From: Streptomyces sp. CCM_MD2014
GTDB taxonomy: Bacteria; Actinomycetota; Actinomycetes; Streptomycetales; Streptomycetaceae
DNA length: 64,000 nucleotides
Assembly (NCBI RefSeq): GCF_000772045.1
Contig: NZ_CP009754.1
Location: 2,852,001-2,916,000, forward strand
Reading direction: 5' to 3'
This document shows, piece by piece, positions 39,697-48,214 of this stretch; position 1 is the stretch's first letter; each line of letters starts with the position of its first letter. The position numbers and the translations under genes were made by a program. Under the pieces are notes generated by a model, which made no database searches, was not told where the DNA came from, and worked only from the letters and a program-made list of their open reading frames with translations.

Positions 39697-40521
39697 TCAG
39701 TGGTGCTCGGCGAGCGCGCCCTGGATGTAGGTGCAGGTGAGGAGCACGAACACGTACGCCTGCACGGCCTGGATGAAGAGCTCGAAGGCCGTCATGAGGA
39801 TCGTCATCACGAACGAGACGCCTGCGTAGGCGATGCCGATGCCGTTGAGCAGGTACCAGCTCGCGATGGTGAAGAGCAGGAGCAGCGTGTGACCGGCGAA
39901 CATGTTCGCGAAGAGCCGGACGGCGTGCGTGAAGGGGCGGACCAGCAGGTTCGAGAAGAACTCGATGGTCATCGACAGCGGCAGCACCGCGCCGAGGCTC
40001 TTGTCGTAACCCGTGACGTTCTTGAAGAAGCCGACGAAGCCCTGGCGCTTGAAGGTGAGGGACACCCACAGCACGTAGACGATCAGGGCGAGGACCATCG
40101 GGTAGGCGATGATCGAGGTCACCGGGAACTGGGCGACCGGGATGATCGACCAAAGGTTCATCATCCAGACGAAGAAGAAGAGCGTCACGACGAGCGGGAC
40201 GTACTTCTCGCCTTCCTTCTTGCCGATCGTCTCGTAGACCACGCCGCGGCGGATGAAGTCGTAGCCGGCCTCGGCGACCATCTGGAGCTTGCCCGGGACA
40301 ACCTTCGGCTTGTTGAAGGCGGCCCAGAAGAAGCCCACGATGATGAGCGAGCCGAGCAGAGCCAGCAGCATCGGCTTGTTGAAGTACAGGCCGTTGCCGT
40401 CTGCGTTGCCCCAGAGCGGCTCGAAGAGGAACGAGTGCAGGCCGGGAGCCGGGAAGCCACATCCGTCGAAGATGTGGCAGTCGGTCTCGAAGGCGAGCAC
40501 CTGCGTCGGGTCAGCACTCAC
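39697..40521 (-). CDS. atpB: ATP synthase Fo a subunit
   Basis: 274 residues from GTG 40521, with AAGGAG seven bases upstream and the family start V-S-A-D-P-T-Q. A GTG further upstream adds 12 residues without support. The essential Arg lies in FTHAVRLFANMFAGHTLLL, and the last helix contains FELFIQAVQAYVFVLL. It forms the proton half-channels next to the c-ring. Confidence 0.97.
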   Translation of the reverse strand: MSADPTQVLAFETDCHIFDGCGFPAPGLHSFLFEPLWGNADGNGLYFNKPMLLALLGSLIIVGFFWAAFNKPKVVPGKLQMVAEAGYDFIRRGVVYETIGKKEGEKYVPLVVTLFFFVWMMNLWSIIPVAQFPVTSIIAYPMVLALIVYVLWVSLTFKRQGFVGFFKNVTGYDKSLGAVLPLSMTIEFFSNLLVRPFTHAVRLFANMFAGHTLLLLFTIASWYLLNGIGIAYAGVSFVMTILMTAFELFIQAVQAYVFVLLTCTYIQGALAEHH

Positions 40522-40746
40522 CGCGGGCTCCTTCAGCGTGGCGCATGGATACGGCAACCTCGTTGTGTCGGCGCGGCGCGGGGCCGCTGTTCGGCACGGG
40601 ACTGGTGTTTCGGGTGTGGGGGCGGCTGTGGGGCATCTCGCCTCGCGATTCGTCAGGCGTCAGCTCGGATGCCCGCGCCCGCGATGCCGCAGTTGGCACC
40701 GGACGATAGCAGGACTTCACATGCCTCTTTATCCCGGCCCTACCCC

Positions 40747-41181
40747 TCACGACGGGTGGCCCGTCTTCTCGGGCTTCCCGCTCGACGACTCGGGCTCGAC
40801 GTAGAGGATTTTGGCCTTCATGTGCGCACGCGTCTGCGCGGCGATCCACGCGAGCGTGACGGCGACCAGAGTGATCGCGAAGGACCGGGGGTTGAACAGC
40901 GTCGTGTTCTTGAACGCGGCGAGGAAGACGAACAGCAGCAGGATCTGTGCCGCGTAGAGCATCAGGCCCATCGCCTGGAAAAGGTGCGGAAGCGATTTGG
41001 CGGTGCGCTGCAGGACGTAGAGCCCGATTCCCATGAACAGCATCGCCACCACGGTCGCGACGACGGCTCCGATCGCGCCCTTGCCGCCGGCGAGCACGGC
41101 GCTGACGACGGCGGCTACGGCGCCGACGGCAGCCGTGGGCACGGCAGCCTGAAGCAAGGTCCGGACGTCATTGGACGGCAT
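40747..41181 (-). CDS. atpI: ATP synthase AtpI-like protein
   Basis: 144 residues from ATG 41181 with GGAG eight bases upstream. There are four TM helices and a polar C-terminal tail (EPESSSGKPEKTGHPS). It is the first gene of the atp operon and helps c-ring assembly in other bacteria. It is separated from atpB by 225 bp. Confidence 0.9.
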   Translation of the reverse strand: MPSNDVRTLLQAAVPTAAVGAVAAVVSAVLAGGKGAIGAVVATVVAMLFMGIGLYVLQRTAKSLPHLFQAMGLMLYAAQILLLFVFLAAFKNTTLFNPRSFAITLVAVTLAWIAAQTRAHMKAKILYVEPESSSGKPEKTGHPS

Positions 41182-41443
41182 GGCGGCAACTCCGCTTTCA
41201 ACACACAGGGGGCAGGTGTCGTCATGGACGAGCGTAGCCCCGAGCCGGACGAGGTCCTCACTTACAAGAGACCGTCGCACTACGGTCCTTGGGCTCTACC
41301 CGGGGGATACTCGTGAACCGTATCACAAACTATTTGATGAGGTCTTTACCTCTGGGTGTGCTTGCTGTCACACGTGAGAGTGACCGTGCGCGTTTGTGCA
41401 ATTACAACGCCAACTTGTCTGGTAATGCGGCATTTAGCCGTGC

Positions 41444-42760
41444 TTACCTCGTCCGCGAACGGGATCCGAGGGCGGTCGCTCCGTTGACGCCCGAGGCGCC
41501 CGCGGCGACGGGAACCCGCTCCTCATCCGCGAGCTCGTTCGCGACCGCCTCGGTCTCGCGAGCGGTGACGGTGGCCGCCCTGCGGCGCCGGTAGCGCGGG
41601 GGCACGAAGCTCTCGGCCCAGCGGGGGGCGCGCGGGGTGAACCGCGGCAGCAGGAGCAGGACCAGGCCGATCGCGCTGAGGAAGACGACGCCCAGCACGA
41701 TCCACATCGACGCCGCGTTCACGGAGTAGGCGAGCGCACCGAACGCGATCAGCGCCGAGAAGAAGTACATGATCAGCACCGCGCGGCTGTGCGAGTGGCC
41801 GATCTCCAGCAGCCGGTGGTGCAGGTGCCCCCGGTCCGCGGCGAACGGCGACTGGCCACGCCAGGTGCGGCGCACGATCGCGAGGATCAGGTCGGCGGCG
41901 GGGATGGCGATGATGGTCAGCGGCATCACCAGCGGGATGTAGACCGGCACCATCTGGTGGACCGCGTTGCGCTCCGAACCGGAGAACAGGTTCATCAGGT
42001 CGGGGTCGACCTGCCCGGTGACCGAGATGGCGCCGGCGGCCAGCACGAGCCCGATCAGCATCGAGCCGGAGTCGCCCATGAAGATCCGGGCCGGGTGCAT
42101 GTTGTGCGGGAGGAAACCGAGGCACATGCCCATGAGGATGGCCGCGAAGAGCGACGCGGGCGCCGCGGCCTCGATGCCGTACGAGTACCAGATCCGGTAG
42201 GCGTACATGAAGAACGCCGCCGCCGCGATGCACACCATGCCCGCCGCGAGACCGTCCAGACCGTCCACGAAGTTGACGGCGTTGATGGTGATGACGACGA
42301 GGGCCACCGTCAGCAGGGTGCCCTGCCACTGGGTGAGCGCGACCGTGCCGACGCCCGGCAGCGGGATCCACAGGATGGTCAGGCCCTGGACCACCATGAC
42401 GCCGGCGGCGATCATCTGGCCGCCGAGTTTGATCAGGGCGTCGATCTCGAACTTGTCGTCCAGGACGCCGATCAGCCAGATCAGCGCGGCCCCGGAGAGC
42501 AGGGCGCGCGGCTCGTTGGACTTCTCGAAGACCTCGCTGAGGTTGGTGAGGTGGTCGGCGACCAGCAGGCCGGCGCACAGCCCGAAGAACATCGCGATCC
42601 CGCCGAGCCGCGGAGTGGGTTCCCGGTGCACGTCACGTGCCCGGATCTCCGGCATCGCTCCCGCCACGATCGCGAACTTCCGTACCGGCCCTGTCAGCAG
42701 ATACGTCACCGCGGCCGTGATGCAGAGCGTCAGCAGGTATTCACGCACGGGCTTCCCCAC
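41444..42760 (-). CDS. WecA/MraY-family GlcNAc-1-phosphate transferase
   Basis: 438 residues, about 11 membrane helices. The cytoplasmic catalytic loops are present: GVLDDKFEID (metal-binding Asp pair), NAVNFVDGLDGLAAG, and ADRGHLHHRLLEIGHSH, the His-rich loop that distinguishes WecA/TagO from MraY. It attaches a sugar 1-phosphate to undecaprenyl or decaprenyl phosphate and so begins wall polymer or glycan synthesis. In mycobacteria the rfe/wecA gene has the same position before atp. The start is GTG 42760; a second GTG four codons later is possible. It is upstream of the atp operon, 262 bp from atpI. Confidence 0.93.
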   Translation of the reverse strand: MGKPVREYLLTLCITAAVTYLLTGPVRKFAIVAGAMPEIRARDVHREPTPRLGGIAMFFGLCAGLLVADHLTNLSEVFEKSNEPRALLSGAALIWLIGVLDDKFEIDALIKLGGQMIAAGVMVVQGLTILWIPLPGVGTVALTQWQGTLLTVALVVITINAVNFVDGLDGLAAGMVCIAAAAFFMYAYRIWYSYGIEAAAPASLFAAILMGMCLGFLPHNMHPARIFMGDSGSMLIGLVLAAGAISVTGQVDPDLMNLFSGSERNAVHQMVPVYIPLVMPLTIIAIPAADLILAIVRRTWRGQSPFAADRGHLHHRLLEIGHSHSRAVLIMYFFSALIAFGALAYSVNAASMWIVLGVVFLSAIGLVLLLLPRFTPRAPRWAESFVPPRYRRRRAATVTARETEAVANELADEERVPVAAGASGVNGATALGSRSRTR

Positions 42761-42891
42761 AGGTCTCGCTGGCCATCCTCAACCTCACACCCTAGCGATG
42801 CACATGGCAATGCAACGCATACGGTTGAGGACTTCCGGGTAGCGACGATGGTTGCACGTGTGGCCGGGTACGCCTCTACGCCTACCCGTCC

Positions 42892-44148
42892 TCAGTCCGG
42901 GTACGGGGGGAATTCCGCGGTCAGATCCCGTACGTCGGCCCGTGCCGCGGCCGGGTCCGTGGTGCCGCGCAGCACCCCGGCGAGCAGCGTGGCCACCGCC
43001 CGCATCTCCCGCTCCCCCATGCCCTGCGTGGTCACCGCCGCCGTGCCCAGGCGCAGGCCACGGGCGTCGTCGTGCGGGAGTGCGCAGCAGTCGAGGACGA
43101 TCCCGGCCGCCGCCAGCCGCCCCCGAGCGGTCTTCCCGTCGACGCCGAGCGGGGCGGGGTCGGCGGTGAGGAGGTGGGTGTCGGTGCCGCCGGTGGTGAC
43201 GGCCAGGCCCTCGGCGGCCAGGTGGGCGGCGAGCGCGCGGGCGTTGGCGACCACCTGGTGGGCGTAGGCGGCGTACGCGGGGGTGGCCGCCTCGCCGAAG
43301 GCGACGGCCTTGGCGGCGATGGTGTGCATCTGGGCGCCGCCCTGGGTGAACGGGAAGACGGCCCGGTCCACCCGTTCGGCCAGTTCGCTACCGCACAGGA
43401 TCATGCCGCCGCGGGGTCCGCGCAGCACCTTGTGCGTGGTGGCGCAGACGATGTCGGCGTACGGCACCGGGCTGGGCGCCGCTCCCCCGGCGACCAGTCC
43501 GATCGGGTGCGCGGCGTCCGCGATGAGGTGGGCGCCCACTTCGTCGGCGATGTCGCGGAAGGCGGCGTAGTCGAGATGGCGGGGGTAGGCGATGGAGCCG
43601 CAGACGATCGCCTTGGGCCGGCGGGCGCGGGCCAGGGTGCGGACCTGGTCGTAGTCGATCAGCCCGGTCTCCGCGTCCACGCCGTAGCCGACGAAGTCGA
43701 ACCAGCGGCCGGAGAAGTTGGCGGGCGAGCCGTGCGTGAGGTGACCGCCGTACGGCAGGCCGAGGGCGAGGACGGTGTCGCCGGGGCGCAGCAGGGCGGC
43801 GTAGGCGGCCAGGACGGCGGAGGAGCCGGAGTGGGGCTGCACGTTGGCGTGCTCGGCGCCGAAGAGGGCCTGGGCGCGCTCGGCGGCCAGCCGCTCGGCG
43901 ACGTCGACGATCTCGCAGCCGCCGTGGTGCCGGGCGCCCGGGTATCCCTCCGCGTACTTGTTGGCCAGCGGGGAGCCGAGGGCGGCCAGCACGGCGGGGG
44001 AGGTGAAGTTCTCGGCGGCGATCAGCTGCAGGGTGGTCGACTGCCGGCGGCCTTCGGCGTACAGGATCTCGGCCAGCTCGGGATCCTGACGGGGCAGGAC
44101 TCCGAGCGAGCTGTCATCGGCCTCGAGGATGTCGTGGGTGACCGACAT
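42892..44148 (-). CDS. Divergent serine hydroxymethyltransferase paralogue
   Basis: 418 residues from ATG 44148 (GGAG seven bases upstream). The PLP-binding Lys is in CATTHKVLRGPRGGMI, and LFGAEHANVQPHSGS and GGHLTHGSPANFSG are conserved. At the active site the usual GYPGKRYYGGCE is GYPGARHHGGCE, so both tyrosines, including the one equivalent to E. coli Tyr65, are His. The first-strand motif reads LIAAENFTSP. Normal SHMT converts serine and tetrahydrofolate to glycine and methylene-THF. These changes make the activity uncertain, and I recall a second, ordinary glyA elsewhere in streptomycetes. It is transcribed with the neighbouring core genes. Confidence 0.85.
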   Translation of the reverse strand: MSVTHDILEADDSSLGVLPRQDPELAEILYAEGRRQSTTLQLIAAENFTSPAVLAALGSPLANKYAEGYPGARHHGGCEIVDVAERLAAERAQALFGAEHANVQPHSGSSAVLAAYAALLRPGDTVLALGLPYGGHLTHGSPANFSGRWFDFVGYGVDAETGLIDYDQVRTLARARRPKAIVCGSIAYPRHLDYAAFRDIADEVGAHLIADAAHPIGLVAGGAAPSPVPYADIVCATTHKVLRGPRGGMILCGSELAERVDRAVFPFTQGGAQMHTIAAKAVAFGEAATPAYAAYAHQVVANARALAAHLAAEGLAVTTGGTDTHLLTADPAPLGVDGKTARGRLAAAGIVLDCCALPHDDARGLRLGTAAVTTQGMGEREMRAVATLLAGVLRGTTDPAAARADVRDLTAEFPPYPD

Positions 44149-44396
44149 GGTGCGCTCCGGGCGTGCGTCGACGGTGACGTAGGACCAATGTAGGCCCGGC
44201 ACGGCGAAGCCGCCCGGCGTGCGCACGGGGTTCCGCACGGCCCCGGGACGGCGCGGGGCGCTCTCGGCGGCGCGGGCGTCGCGACCGGGCACCCGGCGCG
44301 TCCCTCGCACGCGCTCGGTCCCGGCGGGCCTCCCGGGCGCCGGCGCTCTGCGACGGACTCCGCCCGCCGGTTCACCGGCCCCCTGCCGGTCCCGCC

Positions 44397-45077
44397 CTAC
44401 GCTCGCGCCGGAACGCCCGTCAGCGCCGTCACCACCGGGTCCAGCGCCTGGTGTATCTCGTCGCCGATCGAGCGGAAGAACGTCAGCGGGGCCCCGTACG
44501 GGTCGTACACCTCGTCCGCCTCCGCCGTCGGGGCCAGCAGCCACCCGCGTAGAGCGGCGGCCGCGCGGACCAGGGCGCGTGCGCGGGTGACCACGCCGTC
44601 CTCCAGGGGCGGCAGCGTCGCCGGGTCGATGGCGTTGACCAGGCGGGTGAACTCCTTGAGGGTGAAGGTGCGCAGGCCCGCCGAGTGGCCCATGGAGATG
44701 ACCTGGGCCCGGTGGTCCCGGGTCGCGGTGAGGACCAGGTCCGCACGGATCACGTGCTCGTCGAGCAGCTCGCGGCCGGTGAACCCGGCCGGGTCGGCGC
44801 CGAAGTCCGTGAGGACGGTCTCGGCGTTCGCTTCCATGGGGGCGCCCTCGTGGCCCCAGGTGCCGGCGCTCTCCACGATCAGCCCGCCGCCGAGGACGCC
44901 CAGCCGCTCCTGCACCGCGTGCCGGGTCAGCCGCTCGGTGATGGGCGAGCGGCAGACGTTTCCGGTGCTGACGTGGAGGATGCGGAAGCTGTCGCGCGGA
45001 AGTCCGACGAACGTGGTCGTGATCTCCGCGGCGCGTTCCCCGTTGCCTATGCCACGCCCCGTCCCAGGGGCCGTCAA
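44397..45077 (-). CDS. LMW protein-tyrosine-phosphatase homologue with Ser at the nucleophile
   Basis: 226 residues from TTG 45077, which overlaps the tsaC stop as TTGA. About 35 N-terminal residues precede the fold. The phosphate loop reads H-V-S-T-G-N-V-C-R-S-P-I-T-E, so the nucleophilic Cys of C-x5-R-S is AGC (Ser), while the second Cys and the Arg remain. The general-acid region VYDPYGAP keeps its Asp-Pro. An extended C-terminal helix ends the protein. A normal low-molecular-weight phosphatase would dephosphorylate tyrosine or, in polysaccharide systems, a kinase. This one is more likely a binding protein. It is translationally coupled to tsaC. Confidence 0.85.
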   Translation of the reverse strand: MTAPGTGRGIGNGERAAEITTTFVGLPRDSFRILHVSTGNVCRSPITERLTRHAVQERLGVLGGGLIVESAGTWGHEGAPMEANAETVLTDFGADPAGFTGRELLDEHVIRADLVLTATRDHRAQVISMGHSAGLRTFTLKEFTRLVNAIDPATLPPLEDGVVTRARALVRAAAALRGWLLAPTAEADEVYDPYGAPLTFFRSIGDEIHQALDPVVTALTGVPARA

Positions 45078-45721
45078 TTCGCCACCTCGAGGTCGGGTAC
45101 TACCTTCCGCAGCTCCTCCGCCGACAGCGCGCCCGCGCGCAGCAGGACCGGCACCTCGCGGGTGACGTCGACGATGGACGACGGGACGTTGCCGGGGGTG
45201 GGGCCGCCGTCGAGGTAGACGGAGACGGAGTCGCCGAGCATCTGCTGCGCGGCGTCGCAGTCCTCGGGGGCCGGGTGGCCGGTCAGGTTGGCGGAGGAGA
45301 CGGCCATGGGGCCGACCTCGGTGAGCAGCTCGATGGCGACGGGGTGCAGCGGCATCCGCACGGCGACCGTGCCGCGGGTCTCGCCGAGGTCCCACTGCAG
45401 GGACGGCTGGTGCTTGGCGACCAGGGTCAGCGCGCCGGGCCAGAAGGCGTCGACGAGTTCCCAGGCCAGCTCGGAGAAGTCCGTGACCAGGCCGTGCAGG
45501 GTGTTGGGCGAGCCGATGAGGACCGGGGAGGGCATGTTGCGGCCGCGTCCCTTGGCCTCCAGCAGGTCGCCGACGGCCTCCGCGGCGAAGGCGTCGGCGC
45601 CGATGCCGTACACGGTGTCCGTCGGCAGCACCACGAGCTCGCCACGGCGGACGGCGGACGCGGCCTCGCGCAGACCGGTCACTCGGTCGGTCGCGTCGTT
45701 GGTGTCGTAACGCCGTGCCAT
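45074..45721 (-). CDS. tsaC: Threonylcarbamoyl-AMP synthase (Sua5/YrdC/TsaC)
   Basis: 215 residues. The YrdC fold has LVVLPTDTVYGIGADAFA (about 30-47), KGRGRNMPSPVLIGS, FWPGALTLVA, VAVRMPLHP and SSANLTGHPA, all family signatures. It makes threonylcarbamoyl-AMP from Thr, bicarbonate and ATP for t6A modification of tRNAs that read ANN codons. It is shorter than Sua5 and lacks the C-terminal Sua5 domain. It is 50 bp downstream of prmC, in an order shared with mycobacteria. Confidence 0.95.
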   Translation of the reverse strand: MARRYDTNDATDRVTGLREAASAVRRGELVVLPTDTVYGIGADAFAAEAVGDLLEAKGRGRNMPSPVLIGSPNTLHGLVTDFSELAWELVDAFWPGALTLVAKHQPSLQWDLGETRGTVAVRMPLHPVAIELLTEVGPMAVSSANLTGHPAPEDCDAAQQMLGDSVSVYLDGGPTPGNVPSSIVDVTREVPVLLRAGALSAEELRKVVPDLEVAN

Positions 45722-45771
45722 TTAGCTGGCCTCCTCGTACACGTACTGCGGGTTGGGGGTCGTCGGGGTGT

Positions 45772-46617
45772 TCACGGCAGCGCCTTGCGGGCCGTCGCGA
45801 ACCTGGGCCGGTTGTTGAGGTCGGGGTGGTCGGCCGCGTCGGCCCAGCCCCGCTCCTCGGTGAAGATCCAGGGCACCTGGCCGCCCTGGGTGTCGGCGTG
45901 CTCGACGACGACCACGCCGCCGGGGCGCAGCAGGCGGTGCGCGGTGCGTTCCAGACCGCGGATGAGGTCGAGGCCGTCCTCGCCGGAGAACAGGGCCAGC
46001 TCGGGGTCGTGGTCGCGGGCCTCGGGGGCGACGTACTCCCACTCGGTGAGCGGGATGTACGGCGGGTTGGAGACCACCAGGTCGACCTGGCCGTCGAGGT
46101 CCGGGAAGGCGGTCAGGGCGTCGCCCTGGCGCAGTTCGACCCTGGACCCCTCCATGTTCTTGCGCGTCCACTTGAGGGCGTCCTCGGACAGCTCCACGGC
46201 GTGCACGCGCGAGCGCGGCACCTCCTGGGCGAGCGCGAGGGCGATGGCGCCCGAGCCGGTGCACAGGTCGACGATGCAGGGCTCGACGACGTCCATGGCG
46301 CGCACCGCGTCTATGGCCCAGCCGACGACCGACTCGGTCTCGGGGCGGGGTACGAAGACGCCGGGGCCGACCTGGAGCTCCAGGTAGCGGAAGTAGGCGC
46401 GGCCGGTGATGTGCTGGAGCGGCTCGCGCGCCTCCCGGCGGGCCACGACCTCCCAGTACCGGGCGTCGAAGTCCGCGTCCGGCACGGTGTGCAGCTCGCT
46501 CCGCTTGACGCCGTGGAGATGCGCGGCGAGCTCCTCCGCGTCGGTGCGCGGCGAGGGCACGCCGGCGTCGGCCAGCCGCTGGGTGGCCTGGGCCACCTCC
46601 GCGAGCAGCAGGTTCAC
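45772..46617 (-). CDS. prmC: Release-factor glutamine methyltransferase PrmC (HemK)
   Basis: 281 residues from GTG 46617 with GGAGG six bases upstream. The N-terminal helical domain recognises release factors. The SAM-binding motif is VDLCTGSGAIALALA (about 120-134) and the catalytic tetrapeptide is NPPY in VVSNPPYIP. It methylates the Gln of the GGQ motif in RF1 and RF2, and sits directly downstream of prfA, its substrate gene. A longer frame running upstream through prfA is antisense noise. Confidence 0.96.
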   Translation of the reverse strand: MNLLLAEVAQATQRLADAGVPSPRTDAEELAAHLHGVKRSELHTVPDADFDARYWEVVARREAREPLQHITGRAYFRYLELQVGPGVFVPRPETESVVGWAIDAVRAMDVVEPCIVDLCTGSGAIALALAQEVPRSRVHAVELSEDALKWTRKNMEGSRVELRQGDALTAFPDLDGQVDLVVSNPPYIPLTEWEYVAPEARDHDPELALFSGEDGLDLIRGLERTAHRLLRPGGVVVVEHADTQGGQVPWIFTEERGWADAADHPDLNNRPRFATARKALP

Positions 46618-46676
46618 GCTGGTCCTCCGGGGCTGAGCTGTTCGTCCGGTACGGGCGTACGGTGCGGCTACGGGGT

Positions 46677-47753
46677 TTACGCGGCGGCGAGCTTGGCCGC
46701 CGAGTCCGCGTCGACGCACGCCTGGATCACCGAGTCGAGGTCGCCGTCCAGGACCTGGTCCAGGTTGTACGCCTTGAAGCCGACGCGGTGGTCCGAGATG
46801 CGGTTCTCCGGGAAGTTGTACGTGCGGATCTTCTCGGAGCGGTCGACGGTGCGGACCTGGCTGCGCCGGGCGTCCGCGGCCTCCTTCTCCGCCTCCTCCT
46901 GCGCCGCCGCGAGCAGCCTGGAGCGCAGGATACGCATCGCCTGCTCCTTGTTCTGCAGCTGGCTCTTCTCGTTCTGGCAGGAGGCGACGACTCCGGTCGG
47001 GATGTGCGTGATGCGCACGGCGGAGTCGGTGGTGTTGACGGACTGGCCGCCGGGTCCGGAGGAGCGGTAGACGTCGATGCGGAGGTCGTTGGGGTTGATC
47101 TCGACGTCGATCTCCTCGGCCTCGGGGGTCACGAGGACGCCGGCCGCGGAGGTGTGGATCCGGCCCTGGGACTCGGTCGCGGGCACGCGCTGCACGCGGT
47201 GCACGCCGCCCTCGTACTTCAGGCGCGCCCAGACGCCCTGGCCGGGCTCGGTGGCGCCCTGGCCGCCCTTGGTCTTCACGGCGACCTGGACGTCCTTGTA
47301 GCCGCCCAGCTCGGACTCGGTGGAGTCGATGATCTCGGTCTTCCAGCCGACCCGCTCGGCGTAGCGCAGGTACATGCGCAGCAGGTCGCCGGCGAAGAGC
47401 GCCGACTCGTCGCCGCCGGCGCCGGCCTTGATCTCGAGGATGACGTCCTTGTCGTCGCTGGGGTCGCGCGGGACGAGCAGCAGGCGCAGCTTCTCGGTGA
47501 GCTCGTCGCGCTGCTTGTCCAGCTCCTTGACCTCGGCGGCGAAGTCCGGGTCGTCGGCGGCGAACTCGCGCGCGGTCTCGATGTCGTCGCCGGTCTGCTT
47601 CCAGGAGCGGAACGTGGCGACGATCGGGGTCAGCTCGGCGTACCGCTTGTTCAGCTTGCGCGCGTTCGCCTGGTCGGAGTGGACCGACGGGTCGGCGAGC
47701 TTCTTCTCCAGGTCGGCGTGCTCGGCGACGAGTTCCTCGACGGCCTCGAACAT
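46677..47753 (-). CDS. prfA: Peptide chain release factor 1
   Basis: 358 residues. Domain 3 holds the GGQ motif in [15 protein letters not shown] (about 227-241). The RF1-specific anticodon tripeptide P-A-T lies in [18 protein letters not shown]. It terminates translation at UAA and UAG. It follows rpmE by 107 bp and precedes prmC by 59 bp. Confidence 0.98.
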   Translation of the reverse strand: MFEAVEELVAEHADLEKKLADPSVHSDQANARKLNKRYAELTPIVATFRSWKQTGDDIETAREFAADDPDFAAEVKELDKQRDELTEKLRLLLVPRDPSDDKDVILEIKAGAGGDESALFAGDLLRMYLRYAERVGWKTEIIDSTESELGGYKDVQVAVKTKGGQGATEPGQGVWARLKYEGGVHRVQRVPATESQGRIHTSAAGVLVTPEAEEIDVEINPNDLRIDVYRSSGPGGQSVNTTDSAVRITHIPTGVVASCQNEKSQLQNKEQAMRILRSRLLAAAQEEAEKEAADARRSQVRTVDRSEKIRTYNFPENRISDHRVGFKAYNLDQVLDGDLDSVIQACVDADSAAKLAAA

Positions 47754-47860
47754 CTTGGGCTCCTGCTACTGCGTGGGAAGGGAAGACGGGCGACCAAAAA
47801 CGCCGGTCCCGGCGCTCCCCGGGCAGGGGATGCGGCCGTGGACCGGCGGTTGGAGGCTCG

Positions 47861-48082
47861 CTACTTCTTGGAGCCGGCGGCCTTGCCGAAGCGGGCCTCG
47901 AAGCGGGCCACGCGGCCACCGGTGTCGAGGATCTTCTGCTTGCCCGTGTAGAACGGGTGGCACTCGGAGCAGACCTCGGCGCGGATGGTGCCGCTCTCGA
48001 TGGTGCTGCGGGTGGTGAACGACGCGCCACAGGTGCAGCTGACCTGCGTCTCGACGTACTCGGGGTGGATGTCGCGCTTCAA
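47861..48082 (-). CDS. rpmE: Ribosomal protein L31, zinc-binding form
   Basis: 73 residues from TTG 48082, preceded by GGAG. Cys residues in VSCTCGASF and EVCSECHPF form the four-Cys zinc site, and the C-terminus [21 protein letters not shown] is typical. The zinc-type L31 is released and replaced by the zinc-free paralogue when zinc is scarce. The upstream promoter matches the SigR (thiol oxidative stress) consensus exactly, linking L31 to disulfide stress as reported for S. coelicolor (from memory). Confidence 0.97.
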   Translation of the reverse strand: MKRDIHPEYVETQVSCTCGASFTTRSTIESGTIRAEVCSECHPFYTGKQKILDTGGRVARFEARFGKAAGSKK

Positions 48083-48187
48083 GGTGTCTCCTACTGTTCC
48101 GGGAGGGCGCCGGGTCGCAGCCGCGGGATGCGGGAGCGTGAACCGGAGCCGACGTACCAGTCTGCCAGGACTGGCGCCATCCCCCAA

Positions 48188-48214
48188 AACCGGGGGGCGC
48201 CGGGAACTATTCCC
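48188..48214 (-). promoter_or_regulatory. SigR-type promoter of rpmE
   Basis: On the minus strand GGGAAT (48209-48214), an 18-bp spacer and GTT (48188-48190) are an exact match to the SigR consensus GGAAT-N18-GTT. The -35 box overlaps the stop region of the LCP gene (stop at 48207). The transcript would carry a leader of about 100 nt before the rpmE TTG. Confidence 0.65.

Noticed and set aside
41289..41594. 101-codon plus-strand frame upstream of atpI
   Set aside because: Half of it is antisense to the wecA-like gene, and it has no domain or ribosome site. The region is better explained as the atp promoter.
44149..44396. Hidden gene between the SHMT-like and phosphatase-like genes
   Set aside because: 248 bp with only short Pro/Arg/Ala-rich frames on all strands and no start with a ribosome site. 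It is probably a leader.
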